The position numbers were made by a program, and so were the translations under genes. This document shows, in pieces, positions 43,942 to 52,663 of a stretch of DNA of 64,000 nucleotides; within the stretch, counting starts at the first letter, position 1; every line of letters starts with the position of its first letter. This DNA comes from Aureibaculum flavum (lineage in GTDB: Bacteria; Bacteroidota; Bacteroidia; Flavobacteriales; Flavobacteriaceae): contig NZ_JAEHFJ010000003.1 of the NCBI RefSeq assembly GCF_016406085.1, positions 560,288 to 624,287 of the forward strand, in the 5' to 3' direction. The notes below the pieces were generated by a model. The model made no database searches, had not been told where the DNA came from, and saw only the letters and a list, made by a program, of their open reading frames with translations.

Positions 43942-44979
43942 TTAGTTTTTATAATTCTTCAAATACCTATTCAACTGCCTAAATAATATAAATAATAGCA
44001 TCAATAGACCAAACCCAATACCCAATAGAAATGTATTTTTTTTAAATAGACTACTTTCCTTTACCCCGACTTTACTGAATGAGGAAACCACATTTAAAAT
44101 GTCTGTAGTTTCAGCTTTTGCTTTATTATTACTAATTAAATCTTTATTTAACTTTAAGCTTTCACTAAATAGCTCAAGTTCATTTGTTTTTTTTGAACCT
44201 TGGGCTAGTGTAATATTGGTTCCTGTTTCTGCTTTTTTAGCTTCTGTAATTAAAACTTCGTTGTATATATTTCTTAATGTGTCTACTTCACTTAAAGATT
44301 TGACTAAGACCTTTTCATTTTGAAGTAAGTTTTGATCGTTTATCTTTTTTTGGTTATTAAAATACGGGTTACTTTCAACTGAATTCACAATTGGAGTACT
44401 CAATTTATCAAAAATACCATTGCTCAAGGATTTAACCTTAATCTGATGGTACTTATAATCGTAATCCGTAAATCCTTGTTTAAATTCCTTAAAGTCAATT
44501 CTACTCACTGTGGCAGTATCTACTTCATTAACAAATTTATCAAAAAGTTCATATTTTTCATTTTCATTTCTGATTGGGCTAATGTAAAACCCTTTTAATT
44601 TAACAGCTTCACTTACCGTAATGTCTAACGCTTCTGCTAATAAAACGGAATCCTTTTGTTTTACCAATTCATTATAAAACTCTATGTTTTTATATAATTG
44701 TTGAGCACTATTAAAATTGTGTTCTACAATCATTGTAGAGGAAAATTGTTTCGGTGTGTTAAAGTCTAAAACTAAGCCAACAATTGCCCCAATAAAAACA
44801 GCCAAACCTAATTTTATGGCATTATTTCTAATAAAGACTAATGCCATTATAAGCAAATTTAATAAGCTCATAAAAAATTGACCAATAGCATTAAAAAGGT
44901 TTTGAAATCCTTTACCAATAGCTTTAAAAAGATTGCCTAAATCTACCTCTTCGTCTTTTTGAATATTTTGTTGACTCAT
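43942..44979 (-). CDS. Wzz-like polysaccharide chain-length protein
   Basis: 345 residues with two membrane helices, one near 55-70 (NAIKLGLAVFIGAIVGLVL) and one near the C-terminus (TFLLGIGFGLLMLLFILF), enclosing a periplasmic part of about 240 residues; this is the Wzz/GumC-type topology. FNTPKQFSSTMIVEHNF after helix 1 resembles the usual beta-strand entry. The N-terminus carries a repeated amphipathic unit (LFKAIGKGFQN then LFNAIGQFFMS). No kinase domain is fused. It probably sets glycan chain length; inferred. Confidence 0.72.
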   Translation of the reverse strand: MSQQNIQKDEEVDLGNLFKAIGKGFQNLFNAIGQFFMSLLNLLIMALVFIRNNAIKLGLAVFIGAIVGLVLDFNTPKQFSSTMIVEHNFNSAQQLYKNIEFYNELVKQKDSVLLAEALDITVSEAVKLKGFYISPIRNENEKYELFDKFVNEVDTATVSRIDFKEFKQGFTDYDYKYHQIKVKSLSNGIFDKLSTPIVNSVESNPYFNNQKKINDQNLLQNEKVLVKSLSEVDTLRNIYNEVLITEAKKAETGTNITLAQGSKKTNELELFSESLKLNKDLISNNKAKAETTDILNVVSSFSKVGVKESSLFKKNTFLLGIGFGLLMLLFILFRQLNRYLKNYKN

Positions 44980-44991
44980 GTTGTACTTAAT

Positions 44992-46677
44992 TTAAGCTGA
45001 AAAAATTTGTTCTAATATTTTTTGCGTTATCACATAGGTTGGTCTAACGCCAGTTGTGCCCAAACCACCAGAGGCAAGTGTACCACCAGTTTCCAAGGGG
45101 TTATCAGAGGCGTAATATGCATATCTAACTTTTACATTTTCTGATATGTTTCCTCTTATTTTTGAAGCCGATTGTATTGCTTTTTGATAATGTGCACCTT
45201 CCATTTCTAATCCAATGGCTCTCCAAGTAGAATTATGGAAAAATTCTAATAAATCTCTATTTTGTAAAGAAGTTCCTAAGACAGTAACCATTGACCCTTC
45301 ATAAACATTAAGACCAAAACCTTCTAAATCTTCTTTTTTAAGCTCGTTTGTAAAAGGATAGTTATCTGCTGTGCCTTCAAAAATATGAGCAGAAGGAATC
45401 ATAATATCTCCTTTTCCACCTTGTAAAATACCTGCTTTACCCATTATTGAAACCGATTCCACATTTAAATGGTGTATTTTTTCCTTTTTGCAAACGAAAG
45501 GTTTTAACAATTCGTCTAAGGTTTCAAATGCTTGCTCTCCAAAGGCATAATCCATTACGATGATAATTGGTTTGTTTTCTTCGGATAATTCTTTTGAAAA
45601 TGAATATTTAGAACCTTTGAAATTAATTTTTTCGGTATCAATAATTTGAACATTTATGTTAGTTCCAGAAGTATCCTTTACATAGATTAAACCGTTTTGT
45701 GACGCATGTTCTTTTACCTTTTTTTGTAAAGAAGCATTTGCTTTTTTACTAAGCAATTCAAATAAAGCGATTCCTTCATTTAATTTTGCCTCCTTAGACA
45801 AAATTATTGGAGCATAAATAGAATTCATAACACTATGCATATTTGCACTGATAATATGAATCGGTCTTTTGATTAAATTATTTTTATCTAAGACTTCTTT
45901 TATGCTGTTTGCCCACTTATCTCCATAAATATGATGACCAATGCGTTCGCGAAGTGAAGTGCTAAAAACAATTGTCCTTTTTTTGTTTAATAAGGTTTCG
46001 TTAAGAGCCAATTTACCCATCCAAAAAATACAATTGAAGAATTTATTTGGGTTTTCTTTTGTTGCAAAACTTTGAGCTATTTGTTTAACTTCTATAAAAG
46101 TTCTTCCCAAAATGTTGGCCAAATGGGTAATCAGAACTTCTCTCTCATTATCTGATAATTCTTTATTATTAAGTACGACCTCTTCCAAATGCATCCATTC
46201 TCGAATGGTTATACCTTCTTCGTCAATTAGTATATTATTTTTTATTTTATGAGATTCTATGAATAGGAAAGTCAGGTGCGTTAAAACATCATAAATATCA
46301 GAACGCCCTCGCGTAATTTCAATATTCATTTGATCTTTATCGATTCTGTAGCAATTTCTACGTCTTTTTTCAGGAATAATTGGTGTGTAGTGAGAATCTT
46401 TATAACCTTCGTCTGAAGTTAGATTGATAAATTGACATTCTTCTATCCCTTCAGGTAATCTTTCGATTACATATAATAGTCCATCAAGTTCGGTATTTTC
46501 ATCTGCAATAGAACCATATATTTCTGGTCTTAGGAGCAATAAAGATTCTCGTAAGGTTTGCCCAGAAACACCCATGGGTTTATAAAATCCACGATTGAAC
46601 AAATGCCGCATAGCGGTATACATACGTTCAATAGCGTTAGAAGATTCTTGAGATTTGGTTGGCTTTAAAGTATTCAT
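44992..46677 (-). CDS. DUF6909 protein with phosphorylase-like C-terminal domain
   Basis: 561 residues. I recognise the family as DUF6909, widespread in Flavobacteriia with unknown function. The N-terminal 230 residues are helical. The C-terminal part (about 350-561) has features of the nucleoside phosphorylase superfamily: GGKGDIMIP, VYEGSMVTVLG, the Glu-Met-Glu element GLEMEGAHYQKAI, and YASDNPLE where phosphorylases have their catalytic Asp. It may act on a nucleoside or nucleotide; that is inferred from the motifs. It lies between the Wzz-like gene (12 bases) and the CtpA-like protease. Confidence 0.72.
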   Translation of the reverse strand: MNTLKPTKSQESSNAIERMYTAMRHLFNRGFYKPMGVSGQTLRESLLLLRPEIYGSIADENTELDGLLYVIERLPEGIEECQFINLTSDEGYKDSHYTPIIPEKRRRNCYRIDKDQMNIEITRGRSDIYDVLTHLTFLFIESHKIKNNILIDEEGITIREWMHLEEVVLNNKELSDNEREVLITHLANILGRTFIEVKQIAQSFATKENPNKFFNCIFWMGKLALNETLLNKKRTIVFSTSLRERIGHHIYGDKWANSIKEVLDKNNLIKRPIHIISANMHSVMNSIYAPIILSKEAKLNEGIALFELLSKKANASLQKKVKEHASQNGLIYVKDTSGTNINVQIIDTEKINFKGSKYSFSKELSEENKPIIIVMDYAFGEQAFETLDELLKPFVCKKEKIHHLNVESVSIMGKAGILQGGKGDIMIPSAHIFEGTADNYPFTNELKKEDLEGFGLNVYEGSMVTVLGTSLQNRDLLEFFHNSTWRAIGLEMEGAHYQKAIQSASKIRGNISENVKVRYAYYASDNPLETGGTLASGGLGTTGVRPTYVITQKILEQIFSA

Positions 46678-46694
46678 TCAAAAATATATTTGAA

Positions 46695-46702
46695 CAAAGA
46701 TA
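46695..46702 (-). promoter_or_regulatory. Putative -7 box for the DUF6909 gene
   Basis: TATCTTTG on the minus strand fits TAnnTTTG and lies 17 bases before the start codon. The upstream TTG is not evident. Confidence 0.4.
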
Positions 46703-46722
46703 CCAAAATACTTACTAAAAAA

Positions 46723-48357
46723 TTATTTTAAAAGATTTTGATATTTATTTTCATCATTCAAGATTTGTAGGGCTTCAATAATTCCCTTATCATGAGATGC
46801 TTTATGGATATATTCGCCTTTTTTGTAATAGTATCGTCTGACAATTTCATTCGTTAATGCATCTTTAATTTCAAATTCATTTTGCGATAATTCTTTAATT
46901 TTTTCACTATTAATCTTTGAAATTAAATTTTGATATTCTTTATCTATACTCTCACTATAACCATCTTTTTCAGCAGTTTTTAAAGCGTCTGATAATTTAT
47001 TATCTGTTTCCGTTTGAAAGGCATCTTTATTTTCGATTAGATAAGTAATAAAATCTTGATAATCTGAATCTTTAAGATTAAAGGTTTCTGTATCATCAAT
47101 AGTTTTATTTTTATTTGTAAAAGTGTTAGCGAACATAAAAATAGCATCAGATTCTAATAAAGCATGGGTAGCATTGGTTCTTTCTGTTTTAGATAATTTA
47201 ATGTCAGGTTCTATTCCACCTCCATCATAAACGGTTCTGCCATTTGAAGTTTTAAATGCATTTCTTTTAATTTCAGAAAATTTTGGAATTACACCATCTT
47301 TATTTTTATGAGTATAATCTAATTCTTGAATGCATCTTCCACTAGGCGTATAATATTTTGATATCGTTAATTTTAGCTGTGTACCATAGGTTAGTTTTCT
47401 ATAACGCTGCACTAAACCTTTTCCAAAAGAACGTTCGCCAATAATTACCGCTCGATCTAAATCTTGTAAAGAGCCAGCAACAATTTCAGAGGCTGATGCA
47501 GAATATCGGTCTATTAAAACTGCAATTGGAATATCTAAATCTATAGGCTCTCTTTTCGTTTTATAAGTGTCACTCCACTTTTTTACTTTAGCTTTTGTGG
47601 TAACTACTACTTCATTTTTTGGGACAAAAAAGTTCGTTATCTCCACGGCTTCATTTAGCAATCCTCCACCATTTCCTCTAATATCTAGAACCAACTTAGT
47701 CATTCCTTGAGATTTTAAATCCTCAAAGGCAGCTTTTACACTAGAAGATGCTTTTGTGTTAAATTTAATAAATGAAATATAACCAACTTGGTCATCTAAC
47801 ATTCTGTAGTAGGGAACAGGGTCAAATTCATTAGCCTCTCTGTTTATTGTAGCGGTAAAAGTTTTGTCTTGCCTTTTTAATTCTAAACTAACTTTAGAAT
47901 TAGGGTTGCCGTTAAGCATAGACATAGCATCTATTGCAGGGATTTTGCTAAGAGCAAGTTCATTTATTTTTACAATTTGGTCACCAGTTTTTAATCCAGC
48001 TTTATCTGCTGCGGCATCTTCATAGGCTTCGGCTATATACAATTTATTGTCAATTATTTTAGTACTGGCACCAATTCCTCCATTATCAGATGCGGCATTT
48101 ATTCTTGCTTTTTCTACACCTTGCTCGTCATAAAACCGAGTATAGGGGTCTAATTCATTTAACATGTGGTCTATTGCAGCTTCTGTTAATTCGGCAGGAT
48201 TAGTTTCATCTATATAATACATATTTAATTCTTTGAACAATGTAGTATAGATTTCTATTTGTTTGGCGACTTCAAAAAAGTCAGATTTATAACCAACTGA
48301 TACTGTTAAAACAGTAATCAGTACAGTAATAATTCCTAATTGTTTAACTCTCTTCAT
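46723..48357 (-). CDS. CtpA-like S41 family peptidase
   Basis: 544 residues: a signal or anchor helix (about 7-22), a PDZ domain (about 85-165, NGGIGASTKIID and AGLKTGDQIVKIN), and the S41 protease core with the Ser288/Lys313 dyad in RYSASASEIVAG and GERSFGKGLVQ. Acts in the periplasm on the C-termini of substrates. A C-terminal region of about 150 residues (after 390) extends beyond the core and is helical. It overlaps the rnpA stop by 14 bases, so the two are coupled. Confidence 0.92.
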   Translation of the reverse strand: MKRVKQLGIITVLITVLTVSVGYKSDFFEVAKQIEIYTTLFKELNMYYIDETNPAELTEAAIDHMLNELDPYTRFYDEQGVEKARINAASDNGGIGASTKIIDNKLYIAEAYEDAAADKAGLKTGDQIVKINELALSKIPAIDAMSMLNGNPNSKVSLELKRQDKTFTATINREANEFDPVPYYRMLDDQVGYISFIKFNTKASSSVKAAFEDLKSQGMTKLVLDIRGNGGGLLNEAVEITNFFVPKNEVVVTTKAKVKKWSDTYKTKREPIDLDIPIAVLIDRYSASASEIVAGSLQDLDRAVIIGERSFGKGLVQRYRKLTYGTQLKLTISKYYTPSGRCIQELDYTHKNKDGVIPKFSEIKRNAFKTSNGRTVYDGGGIEPDIKLSKTERTNATHALLESDAIFMFANTFTNKNKTIDDTETFNLKDSDYQDFITYLIENKDAFQTETDNKLSDALKTAEKDGYSESIDKEYQNLISKINSEKIKELSQNEFEIKDALTNEIVRRYYYKKGEYIHKASHDKGIIEALQILNDENKYQNLLK

Positions 48358-48736
48358 GCTGGCAAGACTTGATTTTATCAGATAACCTTTTTAATAAAAG
48401 TATTAATTTTTCTTCTATTTCAACGTATTTTAACTCGTTTTCGTCTAAATAGGTAAACATAATAATATACTTTTCTTCAATGTTACTATATAAAATATGC
48501 TTGTTTTTGCGATAAGCCTCTCTCATCAGGCGTTTAATTCTGTTTCTATCCACAGCTTTTTTAAACCTACGCTTTGGGGCTGAGAAGGCTACTTTTATTG
48601 GGTAATTAGAAGAATGCTCTGATTTTAAATATACTAAACGCAGTGGAAATTTTGATAAGGATTTCCCCTTTTCAAATAGTTCTCCAATCAGGATTTTACT
48701 TTTCAGCTTTTCTTCTTTTTTTAATGAAAATTTCAG
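48344..48736 (-). CDS. rnpA: Ribonuclease P protein component, probable CTG start
   Basis: RnpA helps the RNase P RNA trim 5' leaders of tRNA. From CTG at 48736 it gives 130 residues: MKFSLKKEEKLKSKILIGEL, then VAFSAPKRRFKKAVDRNRIKRLMREAY, the conserved RNP site. An ATG in frame exists only at 48553, inside that RNR motif, so it would cut away the first half. Between the upstream stop codon and the KFSLKKEEK segment there is no ATG, GTG or TTG; CTG is the sole near-cognate start. It is directly upstream of the CtpA-like gene. The family assignment is firm; the start is inferred. Confidence 0.85.
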   Translation of the reverse strand: MKFSLKKEEKLKSKILIGELFEKGKSLSKFPLRLVYLKSEHSSNYPIKVAFSAPKRRFKKAVDRNRIKRLMREAYRKNKHILYSNIEEKYIIMFTYLDENELKYVEIEEKLILLLKRLSDKIKSCQHEES

Positions 48737-48780
48737 GTGATTTAGTTTTTGAAATTAATAAATAACTAGTAATTATAATT

Positions 48781-48811
48781 CAAGAGCAAATGTATCTAGC
48801 TATTGCTCTTG
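48781..48811. repeat. Inverted repeat in the rnpA-gcdH divergent gap
   Basis: CAAGAGCAA (48781-48789) and TTGCTCTTG (48803-48811) form a perfect 9-base stem with a 13-base loop. It lies 45 bases upstream of the rnpA start. It could be a leader hairpin of rnpA or a binding site between the two divergent genes; no T run follows on either strand. The 215-base gap holds no other feature except the -7 box of the next gene. Confidence 0.45.
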
Positions 48812-48924
48812 TCATAATATTAAGATTTTAGCCATTACCGATAAAGTAGTAATGTTTATAATACATAAACAAATGTAGTCAATAAACTATTTAGAAAAAA
48901 ACACAATAAAATGACATAAATCGT

Positions 48925-48932
48925 TATTTTTG
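48925..48932 (+). promoter_or_regulatory. Putative -7 box for the acyl-CoA dehydrogenase gene
   Basis: TATTTTTG fits TAnnTTTG, 19 bases before the ATG at 48952. No TTG is seen at the expected distance upstream. Confidence 0.4.
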
Positions 48933-48951
48933 AATACTAAATATTAATAAT

Positions 48952-50130
48952 ATGTCACAAGATTTATTTCAAGCTCCAGATTATTACCAATTGGATGATT
49001 TATTAACCGAAGAACATAAATTAGTTAGGGATGCTGCTAGAGAGTGGGTAAAGCGAGAAGTTTCACCAATCATAGAGGATTATGCTCAAAAAGCGGAATT
49101 TCCAACGCAAATTATTAAAGGATTGGCTGAAATAGGTGCTTTTGGACCTTATATTCCTGAAGAGTATGGAGGAGCAGGTTTGGACCAAATTTCTTACGGA
49201 CTAATTATGCAGGAAATAGAGCGTGGTGATTCTGGTGTTCGCTCAACGGCCTCAGTGCAATCTTCTTTAGTTATGTATCCTATTTGGAAATATGGTAACG
49301 AAGCTCAATGTCAAAAATATTTACCCAAATTGGCGTCAGGAGAATTTATGGGTTGTTTTGGACTTACAGAACCAGACCATGGATCGAATCCTTCAGGAAT
49401 GGTGACTAATTTTAAAGATAAGGGAGATCATTATTTACTAAATGGAGCAAAAATGTGGATTTCAAATGCACCATTTGCAGATATTGCAGTGGTTTGGGCT
49501 AAGGATGAATCGGGTAGAATTCACGGGCTTGTTGTAGAACGTGGTATGGAAGGATTTACAACACCAACAACACATAATAAATGGTCTTTAAGAGCTTCTG
49601 CTACAGGAGAATTGATTTTTGATAATGTAAAAGTTCCTAAAGAGAATTTATTACCAAATAAATCTGGACTTGGGGCACCATTAGGTTGCTTGGATTCGGC
49701 TAGATTTGGAATTGCTTGGGGAGCGATTGGTGCGGCAATGGATTGTTATGATACAGCCTTAAGATATTCGAAAGAACGTATGCAATTTGGTAAACCTATT
49801 GGAGCATTTCAATTGCAACAAAAGAAGTTGGCTGAAATGATTACGGAAATTACAAAAGCACAACTATTGGCTTGGCGGTTAGGTGTGTTGCGTAATGAAG
49901 GAAAAGCAACCTCAGCACAAATATCAATGGCCAAAAGGAATAACGTTGATATGGCGTTAAAAATAACTAGAGAAGCGAGACAAATGCTTGGAGGAATGGG
50001 TATAACTGGTGAATACTCTATTATGAGACATATGATGAATTTAGAATCGGTAATTACTTATGAAGGTACGCACGATATTCATTTGCTAATTACAGGGTTA
50101 GATGTTACAGGATTGAATGCCTTTAAATAA
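48952..50130 (+). CDS. Acyl-CoA dehydrogenase, glutaryl-CoA dehydrogenase type
   Basis: 392 residues. GCFGLTEPDHGSNPSGM, NGAKMWISNAPFADIAVVW, MQFGKPIGAFQLQQKKLAEM and the catalytic Glu371 in TYEGTHDIH are family landmarks. Arg97 in GVRSTASVQSSLVMYPI and the GTHDIHxLIxG end are those of glutaryl-CoA dehydrogenase, which oxidises and decarboxylates glutaryl-CoA to crotonyl-CoA in lysine and tryptophan breakdown. The call to glutaryl-CoA is by motif resemblance. FAD-linked and cytoplasmic. It is followed after 18 bases by a small hypothetical gene. Confidence 0.88.
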   Translation: MSQDLFQAPDYYQLDDLLTEEHKLVRDAAREWVKREVSPIIEDYAQKAEFPTQIIKGLAEIGAFGPYIPEEYGGAGLDQISYGLIMQEIERGDSGVRSTASVQSSLVMYPIWKYGNEAQCQKYLPKLASGEFMGCFGLTEPDHGSNPSGMVTNFKDKGDHYLLNGAKMWISNAPFADIAVVWAKDESGRIHGLVVERGMEGFTTPTTHNKWSLRASATGELIFDNVKVPKENLLPNKSGLGAPLGCLDSARFGIAWGAIGAAMDCYDTALRYSKERMQFGKPIGAFQLQQKKLAEMITEITKAQLLAWRLGVLRNEGKATSAQISMAKRNNVDMALKITREARQMLGGMGITGEYSIMRHMMNLESVITYEGTHDIHLLITGLDVTGLNAFK

Positions 50131-50148
50131 AAAAGAGTATATTTAGTT

Positions 50149-50544
50149 GTGAGGTATATAATAATCTTAATAGTACTATTTGCTTATTATCCATTATATG
50201 GACAAACCATTATTTCTGAAAAAGGACATCCAGAACATGTTATTGTAGGAGCAATAATTGGTGGAGGTACATCTTATTTAGTTTATAGAAAAACAAATAG
50301 CAAATTAAAAGCTTGGCTAATAGGAGCAGCAACAGCTTCAGCTTTTGGGTATTTAAAGGAGGTTGTTGATCCAAAATGGTTCAATGGTACAAGAAGTAAA
50401 AAAGACTTTCAATATAGTGTGCTAGGTGGAGTAATTGGTGCTAGTATCGTTATTCCTTTAAAACGAAGGAAGCCAAAAAAAACTCCAAATATTGATGCGG
50501 CTTTTAATCAACAATATTCAGCTTACGATCAATTGAATAATTAA
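50149..50544 (+). CDS. Small exported Gly-rich protein, YfiM-like
   Basis: 131 residues starting at GTG 50149 with a hydrophobic leader (RYIIILIVLFAYYPLYGQ) that may be a signal peptide. Two glycine-rich segments follow (VIVGAIIGGGTSYLVYR and LGGVIGASIVIPLKR) around GYLKEVVDPKWFNGTRSKKDFQYSV. The KE..D and KDxxxxxxGG pattern resembles DUF2279/YfiM-type small membrane proteins, whose role is unknown. It reads with the acyl-CoA dehydrogenase gene and ends convergent to rfbB 16 bases away. Confidence 0.55.
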   Translation: MRYIIILIVLFAYYPLYGQTIISEKGHPEHVIVGAIIGGGTSYLVYRKTNSKLKAWLIGAATASAFGYLKEVVDPKWFNGTRSKKDFQYSVLGGVIGASIVIPLKRRKPKKTPNIDAAFNQQYSAYDQLNN

Positions 50545-50559
50545 ATATTTAAAGATGTA

Positions 50560-51606
50560 TTATTCGTACATTTTCTTATAATAATCTTTATAGGCACCAG
50601 AAGTAACATTGTTCAACCATTGTTCGTTTTCTAAATACCAATCAATAGTTTTAGACAGGCCTTCTTCGAAGGTTACCGAAGGTTTCCAACCTAATTCTTT
50701 ATTAAGTTTCGTAGCATCGATAGCATAGCGTTTATCGTGACCCGGTCTGTCTTTTACAAAAGTGATTAATTTTGCTGAAGTTCCCTCAGGTTGATTTAAT
50801 TTTAAATCCATTTGCTTACACAATACCTTAATTAAGTTCAGGTTCGTCCACTCGTTAAATCCGCCAATATTATAAGTATCGGCAAGTTTACCCTTATGAA
50901 ATATTAAATCGATTGCCTTGGCATGGTCTTCAACAAATAGCCAATCTCTTGTGTAATTTCCATCACCGTAAACTGGTAAATTTTTACCCGTTCTAATATT
51001 GTGAATAAACAAGGGAATAAGCTTTTCTGGAAATTGATTTGCACCATAATTATTAGAACAATTACTTATTACAAAAGGTAATTTATAGGTGTTTCCAAAC
51101 GATCGAACCACATGATCAGATGCAGCTTTAGAAGCGGCATAAGGTGATTGTGGGTCGTAAGATGTAGTTTCAGTAAACAATCCTGTTTTACCTAAGGAAC
51201 CATAAACTTCATCAGTAGAAACATGATAGAATAATTTATCTTCAAAATTGCCTTTCCATAAATCGCGAAAGGCATTTAATAAATTAGCAGTTCCCAATAC
51301 ATTCGTTTCAATAAAATCATTAGGATTGGTAATAGATCTATCCACATGACTTTCAGCAGCCAAGTGAATAACCCCATCAAATTTATGCTCTTGAAATAGA
51401 TTATTAATAAAGTCGATATCTTTAATATTTCCTTTAACAAAAGTATAATTTGGAGCATCAGAAATATCAGCGATATTTTCTAAATTTCCAGCATAGGTTA
51501 AGGCATCTAAATTATAAATATGATACTTAGGATAATTAGTAACGAATAGTCTAACAACGTGAGCTCCAATAAATCCAGCTCCACCAGTAATTAATATGTT
51601 TTTCAT
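50560..51606 (-). CDS. rfbB: dTDP-glucose 4,6-dehydratase
   Basis: 348 residues of SDR fold from MKNILITGGAGFIGAHVVRLF, the NAD loop. The catalytic YxxxK is YAASKAASDH, and HVSTDEVYGSLG supplies the Asp-Glu pair of dTDP-glucose dehydratases. Makes dTDP-4-keto-6-deoxyglucose for surface sugars. The frame extends 20 codons further to 51666, but that part overlaps galE and lacks family features, so 51606 is preferred. It is the last gene of the operon aminotransferase-ugd-galE-rfbB; no rmlA, C or D gene is present in the window. Confidence 0.93.
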   Translation of the reverse strand: MKNILITGGAGFIGAHVVRLFVTNYPKYHIYNLDALTYAGNLENIADISDAPNYTFVKGNIKDIDFINNLFQEHKFDGVIHLAAESHVDRSITNPNDFIETNVLGTANLLNAFRDLWKGNFEDKLFYHVSTDEVYGSLGKTGLFTETTSYDPQSPYAASKAASDHVVRSFGNTYKLPFVISNCSNNYGANQFPEKLIPLFIHNIRTGKNLPVYGDGNYTRDWLFVEDHAKAIDLIFHKGKLADTYNIGGFNEWTNLNLIKVLCKQMDLKLNQPEGTSAKLITFVKDRPGHDKRYAIDATKLNKELGWKPSVTFEEGLSKTIDWYLENEQWLNNVTSGAYKDYYKKMYE

Positions 51607-51638
51607 GTCTATTATTCCTACGAAAATAGGAGTTATTT

Positions 51639-52652
51639 TTATTTCAAGGTCTCCTGCCACTTCCAAGCAGATGCCAATGCATCTTCTAAACTAAGTTCAG
51701 CTTTCCATTTTAACTCATTTTGAGCATAAGTAGTATCTGCAAATGCTTCTGTAATGTCACCTTCACGACGCTCGACAATTTTATAGTTTAATTTTTTATT
51801 TGTAGCCTTTTCAAAGGCTTTTATCACTTCTAAAACGGAACTTCCTTTGCCAGTACCAATGTTAAAGACTTCAAAATTTGATTTATTATCACCTTCCAAT
51901 AATCTTTTCATAGCAACTGTATGAGCTTTTGCCAAATCAACAACATGAATATAGTCACGCACTGCGGTACCATCTGGTGTTGGGTAATCGCCACCAAAAA
52001 CGGAAAGTTCTTTTCTCATTCCCGCTGCTGTTTGCGTTACATAAGGAATTAAGTTTTGTGGTACTCCAATAGGTAATTCTCCTATTTTAGTCGTTTTATG
52101 AGCTCCAATAGGATTAAAATAGCGTAACGCAATGGCATTTAAATCAGAAACCTTAGAAGCATCAGAAATAATCTCTTCTCCAATCTGTTTGGTGTTCCCA
52201 TAAGGAGATTCCGCAGTTTTGAACGGAGCACTTTCAGTAATGGGCATAATATCAGCTTGACCATAAACGGTACATGAAGAACTAAAAATAAAATTATTCA
52301 CCTTATTTGCAGTCATTTCTTCCAATAGATATATTAATGTTGAAATGTTATTGTGGTAATATTTCAAAGGTTTTTCAACACTTTCACCAACTGCTTTAGA
52401 GGCAGCAAAATGAATAACACCTTGTATGTCTTTATGCTTCTTAAAAAATTGCTGAATGGAAGTCTTGTCCTTTAAATCTAATTTTTCAAATAAAGGCTTT
52501 TTATCTGTAATTGAAATTATTTTATCTAAAACATCAATTGTAGTATTAGAAAGGTCATCAATGATAACAACTTCATAACCTTCATTTTGTAGTTCAACAA
52601 CAGTGTGAGAACCTATAAAACCTAAACCACCAGTAACTAAAATTTTACTCAT
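51639..52652 (-). CDS. galE: UDP-glucose 4-epimerase
   Basis: 337 residues of extended SDR fold. The NAD loop is VTGGLGFIGSHTVVEL, the catalytic Tyr-Lys is YGNTKQIGE with Ser/Thr in FSSSCTVYG, and the end is the GalE type KWKAELSLEDALASAWKWQ (in pieces). It interconverts UDP-glucose and UDP-galactose (or the N-acetyl forms) for glycan synthesis. The length and motifs point to a true GalE. Third gene of the sugar-nucleotide operon. Confidence 0.92.
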   Translation of the reverse strand: MSKILVTGGLGFIGSHTVVELQNEGYEVVIIDDLSNTTIDVLDKIISITDKKPLFEKLDLKDKTSIQQFFKKHKDIQGVIHFAASKAVGESVEKPLKYYHNNISTLIYLLEEMTANKVNNFIFSSSCTVYGQADIMPITESAPFKTAESPYGNTKQIGEEIISDASKVSDLNAIALRYFNPIGAHKTTKIGELPIGVPQNLIPYVTQTAAGMRKELSVFGGDYPTPDGTAVRDYIHVVDLAKAHTVAMKRLLEGDNKSNFEVFNIGTGKGSSVLEVIKAFEKATNKKLNYKIVERREGDITEAFADTTYAQNELKWKAELSLEDALASAWKWQETLK

Positions 52653-52663
52653 TTTATAAAATA

